NCBI GenBank assembly: GCA_003001795.1
Contig: PVNI01000001.1
Span: forward strand, 62,001-126,000
Reading direction: 5' to 3'
Length of the DNA stretch: 64,000 bases
From: Actinomadura viridilutea
Lineage (GTDB): Bacteria; Actinomycetota; Actinomycetes; Streptosporangiales; Streptosporangiaceae
In this document: piece by piece, positions 48,515-56,535 of the stretch
Layout of the letters: each line of letters begins with the position of its first letter
Numbering within the stretch: the first letter of the stretch is position 1
Translations under genes and position numbers: made by a program
Notes under the pieces: model-generated
What the model was told of the DNA's origin: nothing
Databases searched by the model: none
Seen by the model: only the letters and a program-made list of their open reading frames with translations

Positions 48515-48748
48515 ATGGACAAGGCCGAGGCCATCATCGCCGCGCTGGGCGGCGCAGACAACATCGAAGAGATCGAACCGTGCGCCACCCGGCTGCGCAC
48601 CGTGGTCTCGGACGCGGACCAGGTGGACGAGGCGGGGCTGAAGGCCGCGGGCGCGTTCGGCGTGATGCGCAGCGGCAACGTCGTGCAGGTGGTGGTGGGG
48701 CCCGAGGCCGACACCATCGCCAGCGACATCGAAGACCTCCTCGACTGA
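48515..48748 (+). CDS. PTS EIIB, glucose/GlcNAc family
   Basis: A 77-residue phosphocarrier. The active-site Cys23 is in EEIEPCATRLRTVV and the C-terminal strand reads VQVVVGPEADTIASDIEDLL. As a free domain it takes phosphate from EIIA (48765) and gives it to the sugar at EIIC (43714). AGGAAAGGGAC precedes ATG 48515. Separate EIIB is typical of Streptomyces (NagF-like). Confidence 0.93.
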   Translation: MDKAEAIIAALGGADNIEEIEPCATRLRTVVSDADQVDEAGLKAAGAFGVMRSGNVVQVVVGPEADTIASDIEDLLD

Positions 48749-48764
48749 CCCCGGAGACCCCGCG

Positions 48765-49214
48765 ATGACGCGAGTTCTGTCACCGGTCAGCGGCCGCGTC
48801 GTCGGCCTGGCCGGAGTGCCCGACCCGGTGTTCGCGCAGGCCATGGTCGGTCCGGGCACCGCGGTCGACCCCGAGCGCACCCCCGGGCAGGCCATCGCCC
48901 CGGTGACCGGTACGGTCGTCAAGCTGCACCCGCACGCCTACGTCGTCGTCGACGACGAGGGCCACGGCGTGCTGGTGCACCTGGGCGTGGACACCGTCCA
49001 GCTCAAGGGCGAGGGGTTCGAGCTGCTGGCCGCCGAGGGCGACGCGGTCGTCAAGGGGCAGCCGCTGGTCGGCTGGGACCCCGCCGCGATCGAGGCGGGC
49101 GGCCGGTCGCCGGTGTGCGCGGTGGTGGCGCTGGACGCGGCCGCCGACGCGCTGTCCGACGTCCGGGAGTCGGGAGAGGTCGAGAAGGGAGCCGAGCTCT
49201 TCGTATGGCGCTGA
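48765..49214 (+). CDS. crr: PTS EIIA, glucose type (Crr-like)
   Basis: A 149-residue EIIA-Glc fold. The N-terminus LSPVSGRVVGLAGVPDPVFA and the core APVTGTVVKLHPHAYVVVDD lead to the phospho-histidine His72 in HGVLVHLGVDTVQLKGEGF, with His57 as the partner. The C-terminal half has EGDAVVKGQPLVGWDPAAIE. It accepts phosphate from HPr and passes it to the EIIB encoded 16 bases upstream. Its last 10 bases overlap the HAD phosphatase gene. Confidence 0.95.
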   Translation: MTRVLSPVSGRVVGLAGVPDPVFAQAMVGPGTAVDPERTPGQAIAPVTGTVVKLHPHAYVVVDDEGHGVLVHLGVDTVQLKGEGFELLAAEGDAVVKGQPLVGWDPAAIEAGGRSPVCAVVALDAAADALSDVRESGEVEKGAELFVWR

Positions 49215-49978
49215 GCGAGCAGGACCCGCCCGGCGTACGCGGCGGCGCCGCGGCGGACGGCCCGGCGCGGCTGCCGCTGCGGGCGGTCGTGTTCGACCTC
49301 GACGGCACCCTCGTCGACACCGAGCCGCGCAACCGCGCCATGTGGATCCGGCTGTTCGAGGCGCACGGCGCCCCCTACGACGAGGCGCTCATCGCCTCGT
49401 TCGCGGGGCGCCGCGGCCTGGAGGTGCTGGACGAGCTGGCGCACCTGTTCCCCGGCCGCACCGCCGAGGAGCTGTTCGCGCAGGTGGTGTCATACGGCGC
49501 GGCGCCGGACCTGCCGCCCGCGGCGCCGGTGCCGGGCGCGGTCGAGCTCGTCCGGGCCCTGCACGACGCGGACGTGCCGACGGCGATCGTCACCTCCGCG
49601 CAGCGCCCGTACGCCGAGGCGGTCCTGGACGACCTCGGCATCCGGGGGCTCCCGGCGGCGACGGTGACCGCCGGGGACGTGGCCGCCGGCAAGCCGGACC
49701 CGGAGGGCTTCCTCGCCGCGGCCGGGATGCTCGGCGTGCCGCCCGCCGAGACGGTGGCCTTCGAGGACGCCCCGGCCGGGGTGGCCGCCGCGAAGGCCGC
49801 GGGCATGACGTGCGTCGGCGTGACGACCACCCAGCCGGCGCGGGCCCTCGCCGGGGCCGACCATCTGGTGGCGAACCTGAAGGAAGTGGAGCTCTCGCCA
49901 GGACCCGTCCTGCGGGTGTTCGGGGGCCGACCGCGCGGGGACGACCCCGGTCGCGGCGACGATGAGGAGTATCTGTGA
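49205..49978 (+). CDS. HAD-family phosphatase within the PTS operon
   Basis: A 257-residue HAD hydrolase of the beta-phosphoglucomutase-like subfamily. Motif I is VVFDLDGTLVDTEPRN, motif II TAIVTSAQRPYA, motif III AGKPDPEGFLAAAGML and motif IV VAFEDAPAGVAAAKAAGM; all catalytic residues are present. The cap is alpha-helical (ELFAQVVSYG). ATG 49205 overlaps EIIA by 10 bases and its stop overlaps the HPr GTG, so it is part of the operon. Its substrate is unknown; a sugar phosphate is likely (overflow dephosphorylation). This gene is not a standard PTS member. The first 25 and last 30 residues are low-complexity. Confidence 0.9.
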   Translation: MALSEQDPPGVRGGAAADGPARLPLRAVVFDLDGTLVDTEPRNRAMWIRLFEAHGAPYDEALIASFAGRRGLEVLDELAHLFPGRTAEELFAQVVSYGAAPDLPPAAPVPGAVELVRALHDADVPTAIVTSAQRPYAEAVLDDLGIRGLPAATVTAGDVAAGKPDPEGFLAAAGMLGVPPAETVAFEDAPAGVAAAKAAGMTCVGVTTTQPARALAGADHLVANLKEVELSPGPVLRVFGGRPRGDDPGRGDDEEYL

Positions 49979-50247
49979 GCCAGCGCACCGTCAAGATCGA
50001 GTCCAAGGTGGGGTTGCACGCGCGCCCGGCCGCGCTGTTCGTGCAGACCGCGGCCAAGGCCGATGGCGACGTGACCGTGGCCAAGCCGGGCGGCAAGCCG
50101 GTGAACGCCAAGAGCATCCTGGCGGTGCTGGGCCTGGACGCCCGGCACGGCGAGGAGGTCGTCATCAGCGCCGACGGCGAGGGGGCCGAGGAGCTGCTGG
50201 ACGCGCTGGAGGCCGTGCTCAAGCAGCCGGAGCCGGAAAGTGCCTGA
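49975..50247 (+). CDS. ptsH: PTS phosphocarrier HPr
   Basis: A 90-residue HPr. His15 lies in SKVGLHARPAALFVQTAAKA, and the Ser-containing region is KPVNAKSILAVLGLDARHGE. It takes phosphate from enzyme I and passes it to EIIA. GTG 49975 overlaps the HAD stop (GTGA). Its stop overlaps the start of ptsI by 8 bases, ensuring coupled synthesis. Confidence 0.97.
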   Translation: MSQRTVKIESKVGLHARPAALFVQTAAKADGDVTVAKPGGKPVNAKSILAVLGLDARHGEEVVISADGEGAEELLDALEAVLKQPEPESA

Positions 50248-51955
50248 GGCCGCCGCGCCCGCGGGCGGCACGCTGCGCGGCGCGGGCGTGAGCCCGGGCG
50301 TCGGCGCCGGACCGGTGCGCGTGGTGGCCGCCGCGGTGCCCGAGCCGCCCGCCGGGGCGCGGCACGGCGGCGACGCCGAGGCCGAACGGGCGGCCGCGCT
50401 GGCCGCCCTCGAAGCGGTGGCCGCGGACCTGGAGGCGCGGGCGGCCCGCGCGGAGGAGGTCGGCAACGCCGAGGGCCGGGACGTGCTGAACGCGCAGGCG
50501 CTGATGGCCCGCGACCCCGGCCTCGCCGACGGCGTCGCCGCGAAGATCGGCGAGGGGACGGCGGCGGCGCGGGCGGTCTACGAGGCGTTCGGCGCCTACC
50601 GCGACATGCTCGCCGGCGCGGGGGAGTACCTGGCCGCGCGGGTCGCCGACCTGGACGACATCCGCGACCGCGCCGTCGCCCGGCTGCTCGGCGTCCCCGT
50701 GCCGGGCGTGCCGGAGTCGGACGAGCCGTTCGTGCTGGTGGCGCGCGACCTGGCGCCCGCCGACACCGCCGTGCTCGACCCGGCCAAGGTCGTCGCGTTC
50801 GTGACCCTGGAGGGCGGCCCCACCAGCCACACCGCGATCCTCGCCCGCACCATGGGGGTCCCGGCCGTGGTGGCGTGCCCCGGCTGCACCGACCTGCCCG
50901 AGGGCACGCGGGTGCTGGTGGACGGCGCCGCCGGGACGGTGCGTGTGGACCCGTCCGACGACGAGGTGCGGGCCGCGCAGGACGCCGCGGCCGCGCGCGC
51001 CTCGATCATCGCGTCGGCGGCCGGGCCGGGCGGCACCAAGGACGGGCACCCCGTGCCGCTGCTGGCCAACATCGGCGGCCCCCAGGACGTGGAGGCCGCC
51101 GTCGCCAACGGCGCCGAGGGCGTCGGGCTCTACCGCACCGAGTTCCTGTTCCTGGACCGGGCGACGCCGCCGTCGGCCGCCGAGCAGGAGGAGGCGTACC
51201 GCAAGGTCCTGGAGGCGTTCCCCAAGGGCAAGGTGGTGGTGCGCACCCTGGACGCCGGCGCCGACAAGCCGCTGGCGTTCCTGCCGCCGCCCGGCGACGA
51301 GCCCAACCCCGCGCTCGGCGAACGGGGCCTGCGCATGCTGCGCCGCCACCCGGAGGTGCTGGAGGCGCAGCTCGGCGCCCTGTCCCGCGCCGCGGAGGGG
51401 CTCACCGCCCGGCTCGAGGTGATGGCGCCGATGGTGACCGACGCCGAGGAGGCGGCGTTCTTCGCGCGGGCGTGCCGGGACGCCGGCATCGCGCACCCCG
51501 GCGTCATGATCGAGGTGCCCGCGGCGGCGCTGCGGGCCCGCGACCTGGCCGCCGAGGTGGAGTTCTTCAGCCTCGGCACCAACGACCTCACCCAGTACGC
51601 CTGCGCCGCCGACCGCCAGATCGGCGGGCTGGCGCACCTGCAGGACCCGTGGCGGCCCGCCGTGCTCGACCTGGTCGCGCTGGCCGCCGGCGCCGCCGCC
51701 GAGGCGGGCCGGTCCTGCGGCGTCTGCGGCGAGGCGGGGGGCGATCCGGCGCTGGCGTGCGTGCTGGTGGGGCTGGGGGCGACGTCGCTGTCGATGAGCG
51801 CGCCGTCGCTGCCCCTCGTCCGCGCCGCGCTGGCCCGGCACACCTTCGACCAGTGCCGCGAGGCCGCGCAGGCGGCGCTGGGGGCCAGGACGGCGCAGGC
51901 GGCCCGCGAAGCGGCCCGCGCCCTCCTTCCCGGCCTGGCCGAACTCGGCTTGTAA
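50240..51955 (+). CDS. ptsI: PTS enzyme I (phosphoenolpyruvate-protein phosphotransferase)
   Basis: A 571-residue enzyme starting PTS phosphorylation from PEP. The N-terminal domain has GVSPGVGAGPVRVVA, and the active His197 is in GGPTSHTAILARTMGVPAV. The PEP-binding TIM barrel shows NGAEGVGLYRTEFLFLDR, VVRTLDAGADKPLAFL, APMVTDAEEAAFFARAC, FFSLGTNDLTQYACAADR and RSCGVCGEAGGDPALACVL with the catalytic Cys. GTG 50240 overlaps ptsH. It is the last gene of the operon and ends at a strong hairpin. Confidence 0.97.
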   Translation: MPEAAAPAGGTLRGAGVSPGVGAGPVRVVAAAVPEPPAGARHGGDAEAERAAALAALEAVAADLEARAARAEEVGNAEGRDVLNAQALMARDPGLADGVAAKIGEGTAAARAVYEAFGAYRDMLAGAGEYLAARVADLDDIRDRAVARLLGVPVPGVPESDEPFVLVARDLAPADTAVLDPAKVVAFVTLEGGPTSHTAILARTMGVPAVVACPGCTDLPEGTRVLVDGAAGTVRVDPSDDEVRAAQDAAAARASIIASAAGPGGTKDGHPVPLLANIGGPQDVEAAVANGAEGVGLYRTEFLFLDRATPPSAAEQEEAYRKVLEAFPKGKVVVRTLDAGADKPLAFLPPPGDEPNPALGERGLRMLRRHPEVLEAQLGALSRAAEGLTARLEVMAPMVTDAEEAAFFARACRDAGIAHPGVMIEVPAAALRARDLAAEVEFFSLGTNDLTQYACAADRQIGGLAHLQDPWRPAVLDLVALAAGAAAEAGRSCGVCGEAGGDPALACVLVGLGATSLSMSAPSLPLVRAALARHTFDQCREAAQAALGARTAQAAREAARALLPGLAELGL

Positions 51956-51973
51956 GAGGCCCGTCCCTAACAG

Positions 51974-52014
51974 GCGTCGGCTCGTCCTTCCCCTGCCGGA
52001 GGACGAGCCGACGC
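51974..52014. terminator. Terminator between ptsI and the convergent nagZ
   Basis: Perfect 15-bp stem (GCGTCGGCTCGTCCT at 51974-51988, complement at 52000-52014), 11-base loop, then TTGCGTTTAT on the plus strand. It can end both the PTS operon and the convergent nagZ gene. Confidence 0.82.
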
Positions 52015-52053
52015 TTGCGTTTATGGGATCGGTGGGCCGCGCCGCCGCGCCGG

Positions 52054-53733
52054 TCAGGCGGAGCGGTAGGACAGGCCGTGCCCGATGGGGTGGCCGCCCG
52101 CCTTCACCGGGAGCCTGCCGGTCGGGTTGACGGCGCCGGTGAGCACCTTGGCCAGCGCCCGGACCGACACCGCGGCCGTGGAGTAGGCGGCCAGCGTCGC
52201 GGCGGCGCCCCGCGCGGAGTCGAGGTCGTAGGGGCGTCCCAGCGCGGCCACGACGACCGGCTTGGGGCGCAGCTCCCGCACCTTGGCGGCCGTCGCCTTC
52301 CCCGCGTCGACGGTGGTCAGCACCGCGACGTCGGCGGCGCGGGGCGAGTCGGCGACGCGCACGCCCTGGCCGCGCAGCGCCGCGGCCAGGGCGGCGCTCT
52401 TGGGGCCGGTGACGTGCACGGTCTTGTTCTTCAGCGGCAGCAGCCCGCCGTCGTTGGTGACGAGCGTGATCGAGTGCTCGGCGATGCGTTGGGCGGTGGC
52501 CCGGCCCGCCGCCGTGCGGACCGCCGCGTCCGCGCGCGCCTCGTCGGCCTCGACGCCGCGGAACAGGCCCCGCCGCTCCTTCATCTGCAGGATGCGGGTG
52601 ACGGCCTCGTCCAGCCGCTTTCGGGGGATCCGCCCGTCGCGCACCGCGGACAGAACCGCGTCGTAGGCGGCGGGCAGGCTGGGCGGCATGAGCAGCTGGT
52701 CGGCCCCGGCGTTGACGGCGCGCACGGCGGTCTCGCCCGGCCCGTACCGGACCATGGCGCCCTCCATCTGCAGCGAGTCGGTGACGATCACGCCGCGGTA
52801 GCCGAGGGAGCCGCGCAGCAGCCCGGTCAGCACCGTGCGCGACAGCGTGGCAGGGGCGCCCGACTTGTCGAGGCCGGGGACGACGATGTGCGCCGTCATG
52901 ATGGCGTCCGCCCCGGCCGCCACGGCGGCGCGGAACGGCGGCGCGTCGACCCGCTCCCAGGTGGCCCGCGAATGTTCGATGACGGGCAGGCCGGTGTGGC
53001 TGTCGGTGTCGGTGTCGCCGTGCCCGGGGAAGTGCTTGGCCGTGGCGGCGACGCCCGCCGCCTGGTAGCCGGCGACGGCCGCGGCCAGCATCCGCGACAC
53101 CAGCGCGGGGTCGGCGCCGAACGACCGCACGCCGATCACCGGGTTGGCCGGGTTGACGTTGACGTCCGCGACCGGCGCGAAGTTCTGGTTGATCCCCACC
53201 GCGCGCAGCTCCGACCCGGTGACCTGGGCGGCGGCCCGCGCGTCGTCGGGGCGGCCGGTCGCGCCCAGCGCCATGTTGCCGGGGAAGCGGGTGGTGAACG
53301 GCGCGCGCGTCACCGTGCCCTGCTCCTCGTCCACGGCGAGCAGCAGCGGGATCTTCGACGCCTGCTGCAGCTCGTTGGACAGGGCGGCGGTCTGCCGCGG
53401 CGAGCGCAGGTTGCGGGGGAAGTAGATCAGCCCGCCGACGTGGTAGCGCTCGACCATCTCCTTGGCGGACTCGGCGTCGGGGAAGGCGGGGACGAACAGC
53501 TGCCCCACCTTCTCGCGCACGCTCATCGCGGCGACGAAGCCGGGGATCCAGGAGCCCTGGGGCCGGGCGGGAGTGCGGGACGCGGCGGCCCCGGACGGCC
53601 GGCCCGCCGCGCTCGCGGTCCGGTCGGCCCGCGGTGCGGCCTCGTCCTCGGCGCCGCCGCTGCAGCCGGCCAGCGAGGGGCCGAGCGCCGCCGCGACCGC
53701 CGTGAGGAGCGCGAGTGAACGTGGAGCACGCAC
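52054..53733 (-). CDS. nagZ: Beta-N-acetylglucosaminidase, GH3 NagZ-type lipoprotein
   Basis: About 559 residues. The start at GTG 53733 gives a lipoprotein signal (RAPRSLALLTAVAAALGPSL then lipobox LAGC) and is preceded by GGGGGG; the frame is open to 53832. GH3 motifs: LLAVDEEQGTVTRA, GINQNFAPVADVNVNP, the NagZ-specific His/Asp loop KHFPGHGDTDTDSHTGL, and the nucleophile in VIVTDSLQMEGAM. A C-terminal second domain (from about 440) has HSITLVTNDGGLLPLKN. It releases GlcNAc from muropeptides or chito-oligomers outside the cytoplasm. Placed by the PTS and murQ, it fits cell-wall recycling. Confidence 0.93.
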   Translation of the reverse strand: MRAPRSLALLTAVAAALGPSLAGCSGGAEDEAAPRADRTASAAGRPSGAAASRTPARPQGSWIPGFVAAMSVREKVGQLFVPAFPDAESAKEMVERYHVGGLIYFPRNLRSPRQTAALSNELQQASKIPLLLAVDEEQGTVTRAPFTTRFPGNMALGATGRPDDARAAAQVTGSELRAVGINQNFAPVADVNVNPANPVIGVRSFGADPALVSRMLAAAVAGYQAAGVAATAKHFPGHGDTDTDSHTGLPVIEHSRATWERVDAPPFRAAVAAGADAIMTAHIVVPGLDKSGAPATLSRTVLTGLLRGSLGYRGVIVTDSLQMEGAMVRYGPGETAVRAVNAGADQLLMPPSLPAAYDAVLSAVRDGRIPRKRLDEAVTRILQMKERRGLFRGVEADEARADAAVRTAAGRATAQRIAEHSITLVTNDGGLLPLKNKTVHVTGPKSAALAAALRGQGVRVADSPRAADVAVLTTVDAGKATAAKVRELRPKPVVVAALGRPYDLDSARGAAATLAAYSTAAVSVRALAKVLTGAVNPTGRLPVKAGGHPIGHGLSYRSA

Positions 53734-54335
53734 TGGACCAAGCCCCCCGACATGGTCGTCCGCTGTCCGCTTCGAAAGGATCCCCGCGACGGTAACCCGC
53801 GGCCGGGACCGTGTCGACCCGCCGCCGGTCAACGATCTGATCGGATGCCGTCGATCACTTCCGCCGGGCGGACGGCCCCGTCCGGCCGCCGGTTCGGGCG
53901 GCCGAAGGCCGAGAGCGGCCGTGCGCTCGGGGAGTGAACTCCGTCTCCCGCAGGTAATACGAGGGTATGCGCCTTGGTGGTCAGGTCGGCGCCGGGCGGC
54001 TCCCGGCGCGCATCCGACCTGCTTTCGGGCATGCTCGGCTCAGGACATGGCCGTGGTCGCTGTGCGCGGGGCGTCGGGGGAGGGCGCTCGGCGCGGCGAT
54101 CGGCCGAAGGATCCGGCGCGGCGCGCTCGTTCGGGATCAAAGGCGGCGCGTCGCGGCCGGAGCGGATCGCTCAGCCGGCGGGCGCTTCGCCGGTCTCAGC
54201 GCGATGTCAGCGCAGGTGACGCGGGGTGTGCGGCACTCGGGCCCGCGGACGGGCGCGGGCGGGGCGGTCGGCGGTCGGCGGGACCGCGGGGGGTTCGGCT
54301 CGGAAACGGCGGTCGGTCGGCGGTCGGTCCGCGGG
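53734..54335. other. Gene-poor region between nagZ and the amino-sugar kinase gene
   Basis: About 600 bases. It should contain the nagZ promoter on the minus strand; TATTAC (near 53956-53961, minus strand) is a weak -10 candidate. No frame is convincing; a 103-codon minus-strand frame (53829-54140) has no recognised domain. The right end has short GGCGGTC direct repeats (about 54268-54328), which probably are simple sequence. No dre-like site was seen. Confidence 0.4.
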
Positions 54336-55499
54336 TCAGCCGGGCTTGGGCGGCAGGGGGAAGCCGAGGCGGCGCAGCGCCAGCCCGGCCGCCCCGACGG
54401 CGCCGTCGCCCGCCCGGTGCGGATCGGCGGCGAACCGGGCGCGCAGCCCGTCCCGCACGGCGTCGGCGACGGGGCCGTCCCGCAGCACCGAGCCGTGCAT
54501 GACGACCGGGGCGCACGGGTCCGGCAGGGCCGGACGCACCGCGTCGACGTCCCGCAGCAGCCACTCGGCGGCCTCGCGGGTGATGCGCCGGGCCACCGGA
54601 TCGCCCGCGTCCGCCGCCGCGGCGACGACCGGCCCGAGCCGGCCGAGGGCCGCGACCGGACGGCCGTAGACCTCCTTGATGATGGCCTGGGCGAGCCGGG
54701 GGTTGGGCCGGCACTCGGTCCGCATGACGGCGGACGCGGCCTCGTCCGGGGCCAGGTCCTCGTCCGCCCGCCCGCCGGATCCGAACGGGGCGCCGTCCAG
54801 CACCGCCGTGCCGGGCCGGCGGCCGCCGGAGGACCCGGCCGACGACGCGCCGGCCAGGGCCAGCGTCCGCCGCCGCGGCGCCCGCCGGGGCGGACTGGCG
54901 GTGAGCTCGGCGACCACCGCCGCGCCGAGCAGCGCCCGGGGCACCGACTCGGTCAGCAGGGTCGGGGAGCCGCGGCCGTCGTAGGCGGCCAGCGCCGCCC
55001 GCACCGCCTCCTTGCCCAGCCACACCGCCGAGCCCTCGTCGCCGACCAGCCAGCCGTAGCCGTCGGCGCGCTGCACGATGGCGCCGTCGCTGATCACCGC
55101 GGCCCCGGCGCCGGTGCCGGAGAACACCACGATGCCCTTGGACGCGGTGGTCCCGGCGGCGAACGCCACCGCGATGTCGGTCACGACCGCGGGCGAGCCG
55201 CGCAGCCCGACCGCCTGCCAGGCCCGCCGCGCCGCCGTGACGGCGGCGGGACGGCCCGCCGACCCCGCCCCGGCGATCCCGAAAACGCCGGAGAGGATCA
55301 GGGAACGGTCCAGGTCACCGAGTGCTTCCCGCAGGGCAGTGGTGAGCGCCCCCGCGGTGTCGCCCCCGGAGTTGGGGTTGGCGCCAGGGCCCATGCCCAC
55401 TCCGGCGATCGCTCCCCCGAGCGTGAGCACGACACAGCGGGTCTTCGTGCCACCCGCGTCAATACCGATCACGTATGGACCGGCCAAATGGGTCAACAC
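54336..55499 (-). CDS. BadF/BadG-family amino-sugar kinase (GlcNAc/MurNAc kinase-like)
   Basis: About 387 residues from GTG 55499. The ASKHA ATPase core is clear: phosphate loop YVIGIDAGGTKTRCVVL, VFGIAGAGSAGRPAAV, VVTDIAVAFAAGTT, IVVFSGTGAGAAVISDGAI and YGWLVGDEGSAVWLGKEA. The family includes N-acetylglucosamine kinases and the Clostridium MurK, which phosphorylates both GlcNAc and MurNAc. A roughly 45-residue Ala/Arg/Gly-rich insertion (SPPRRAPRRR to GGRADEDL) interrupts the C-terminal half. It is divergent from the RpiR/murQ operon, so making MurNAc-6-P for MurQ is plausible; the start is the least certain part. Confidence 0.85.
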   Translation of the reverse strand: MLTHLAGPYVIGIDAGGTKTRCVVLTLGGAIAGVGMGPGANPNSGGDTAGALTTALREALGDLDRSLILSGVFGIAGAGSAGRPAAVTAARRAWQAVGLRGSPAVVTDIAVAFAAGTTASKGIVVFSGTGAGAAVISDGAIVQRADGYGWLVGDEGSAVWLGKEAVRAALAAYDGRGSPTLLTESVPRALLGAAVVAELTASPPRRAPRRRTLALAGASSAGSSGGRRPGTAVLDGAPFGSGGRADEDLAPDEAASAVMRTECRPNPRLAQAIIKEVYGRPVAALGRLGPVVAAAADAGDPVARRITREAAEWLLRDVDAVRPALPDPCAPVVMHGSVLRDGPVADAVRDGLRARFAADPHRAGDGAVGAAGLALRRLGFPLPPKPG

Positions 55500-55505
55500 A
55501 TGCCG

Positions 55506-55525
55506 ACGGTAGCCCTTTCTACCGT
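55506..55525. promoter_or_regulatory. Inverted repeat in the kinase/RpiR divergent region
   Basis: ACGGTA (55506-55511) and TACCGT (55520-55525), 8-base spacer, just upstream of the kinase start. It overlaps the -35 of the proposed RpiR promoter by one base. Candidate operator. Confidence 0.4.
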
Positions 55526-55558
55526 TGACGTGACATCCCAGCAGTAAGAAAATTTCTT
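55525..55558 (+). promoter_or_regulatory. Leaderless promoter with palindromic operator for the RpiR/murQ operon
   Basis: TTGACG (55525-55530), 17-base spacer, GAAAAT (55548-55553). The palindrome AAGAAAATTTCTT (55546-55558) covers the -10 and ends 2 bases before ATG 55561. There is no Shine-Dalgarno, so transcription would begin at or next to the ATG. A GAAA/TTTC palindrome is the usual form of RpiR-family sites, suggesting autoregulation. Confidence 0.6.
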
Positions 55559-55560
55559 CC

Positions 55561-56535
55561 ATGAGGAAACCCACCAGCCCAGAGGCGGGGGGATCGGCAG
55601 AGTCCGGTGCACCCCGTACCGAAGCGGCATCAAAGGAGGCGCAGAAGGAGGCGACGCCGCTCAGCACCGTCGTGCGGGTGCGCTCCCTGCTGCCCTCCCT
55701 CCCCCCGGCGGAGCGGCGCGTCGCCCAGCGGGTGATCGACGATCCGGAGGGCGTGGCCAACTCCACCATCACCGAACTCGCCCAGGCCTGCGGCACCTCG
55801 GAGACCACCGTCATCAGGTTCTGCCGGGCGATCGGGTTTCACGGCTATCCGGAGCTGCGGCTGACCCTCGCGACGGAGGCGGGCCGGGCGCAGAGCGCCG
55901 CCGGAGGCCGGGTCATCGGCAGCGACATCAGCCCCGACGACTCCCTCGAGCAGATCGTGGAGAAGGTCACCTTCGCCGACGCCAGGGCCGTGGAGGAGAC
56001 CGCGTCGCAGCTCGACATCAAGATGCTCGAGCAGGTGGTGGACGCGATCGTCGCCGCGGACCGGGTGGACGTCTACGGCGTCGGCGCCAGCGCCTTCGTC
56101 GCCAAGGACTTCCAGCAGAAGCTGCACCGCATCGGCCGGGTCTGCTACGCCTGGTCCGACGCCCACATCATGCTCACCAGCGCCGCGGTGCTGGGCCCCG
56201 GGGACGTGGCGATCGGCATCTCCCACACCGGCGCGACGATGGAGACCATCGACGCGCTGGAGGTCGCCGCCAACAGGGGGGCGACCACCGTGGCCCTGAC
56301 CAACTTCCCCAAGTCCCCCATCGCGGAGGTGGCGGACCTCGTCCTCACCACCGCGGCGCGCGAGACCACGTTCCGCTCGGGGGCGACCGCCAGCCGGCTG
56401 GCGCAGCTGACCGTGGTCGACTGCGTGTTCGTCGGCGTGGCGCAGCGCACCTACGGGCCCACCCGCAAGGCCCTGGAGGCCACCTACGAGGCGGTCCGCG
56501 GCCGGACCGTGCGAGCCGACCGGAGGCGTCGGTGA
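55561..56535 (+). CDS. murR: MurR/RpiR-family transcriptional regulator
   Basis: A 324-residue regulator. An N-terminal 35-residue Ala/Glu-rich extension precedes the RpiR HTH (SLLPSLPPAERRVAQRVIDD, ITELAQACGTSETTVIRFCR and FHGYPELRLTLATEAG). The SIS domain reads VDVYGVGASAFVAKDFQQKL, MLTSAAVLGPGDVAIGISHT and NRGATTVALTNFPKSPIAEV. SIS-containing regulators bind a phosphosugar; next to murQ the ligand is probably MurNAc-6-P. The GTG of murQ overlaps its stop by 4 bases. Confidence 0.92.
   Translation: MRKPTSPEAGGSAESGAPRTEAASKEAQKEATPLSTVVRVRSLLPSLPPAERRVAQRVIDDPEGVANSTITELAQACGTSETTVIRFCRAIGFHGYPELRLTLATEAGRAQSAAGGRVIGSDISPDDSLEQIVEKVTFADARAVEETASQLDIKMLEQVVDAIVAADRVDVYGVGASAFVAKDFQQKLHRIGRVCYAWSDAHIMLTSAAVLGPGDVAIGISHTGATMETIDALEVAANRGATTVALTNFPKSPIAEVADLVLTTAARETTFRSGATASRLAQLTVVDCVFVGVAQRTYGPTRKALEATYEAVRGRTVRADRRRR

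Noticed and set aside
53829..54140. 103-codon minus-strand frame upstream of nagZ
   Set aside because: Pro/Arg-rich, no homology, no ribosome site.
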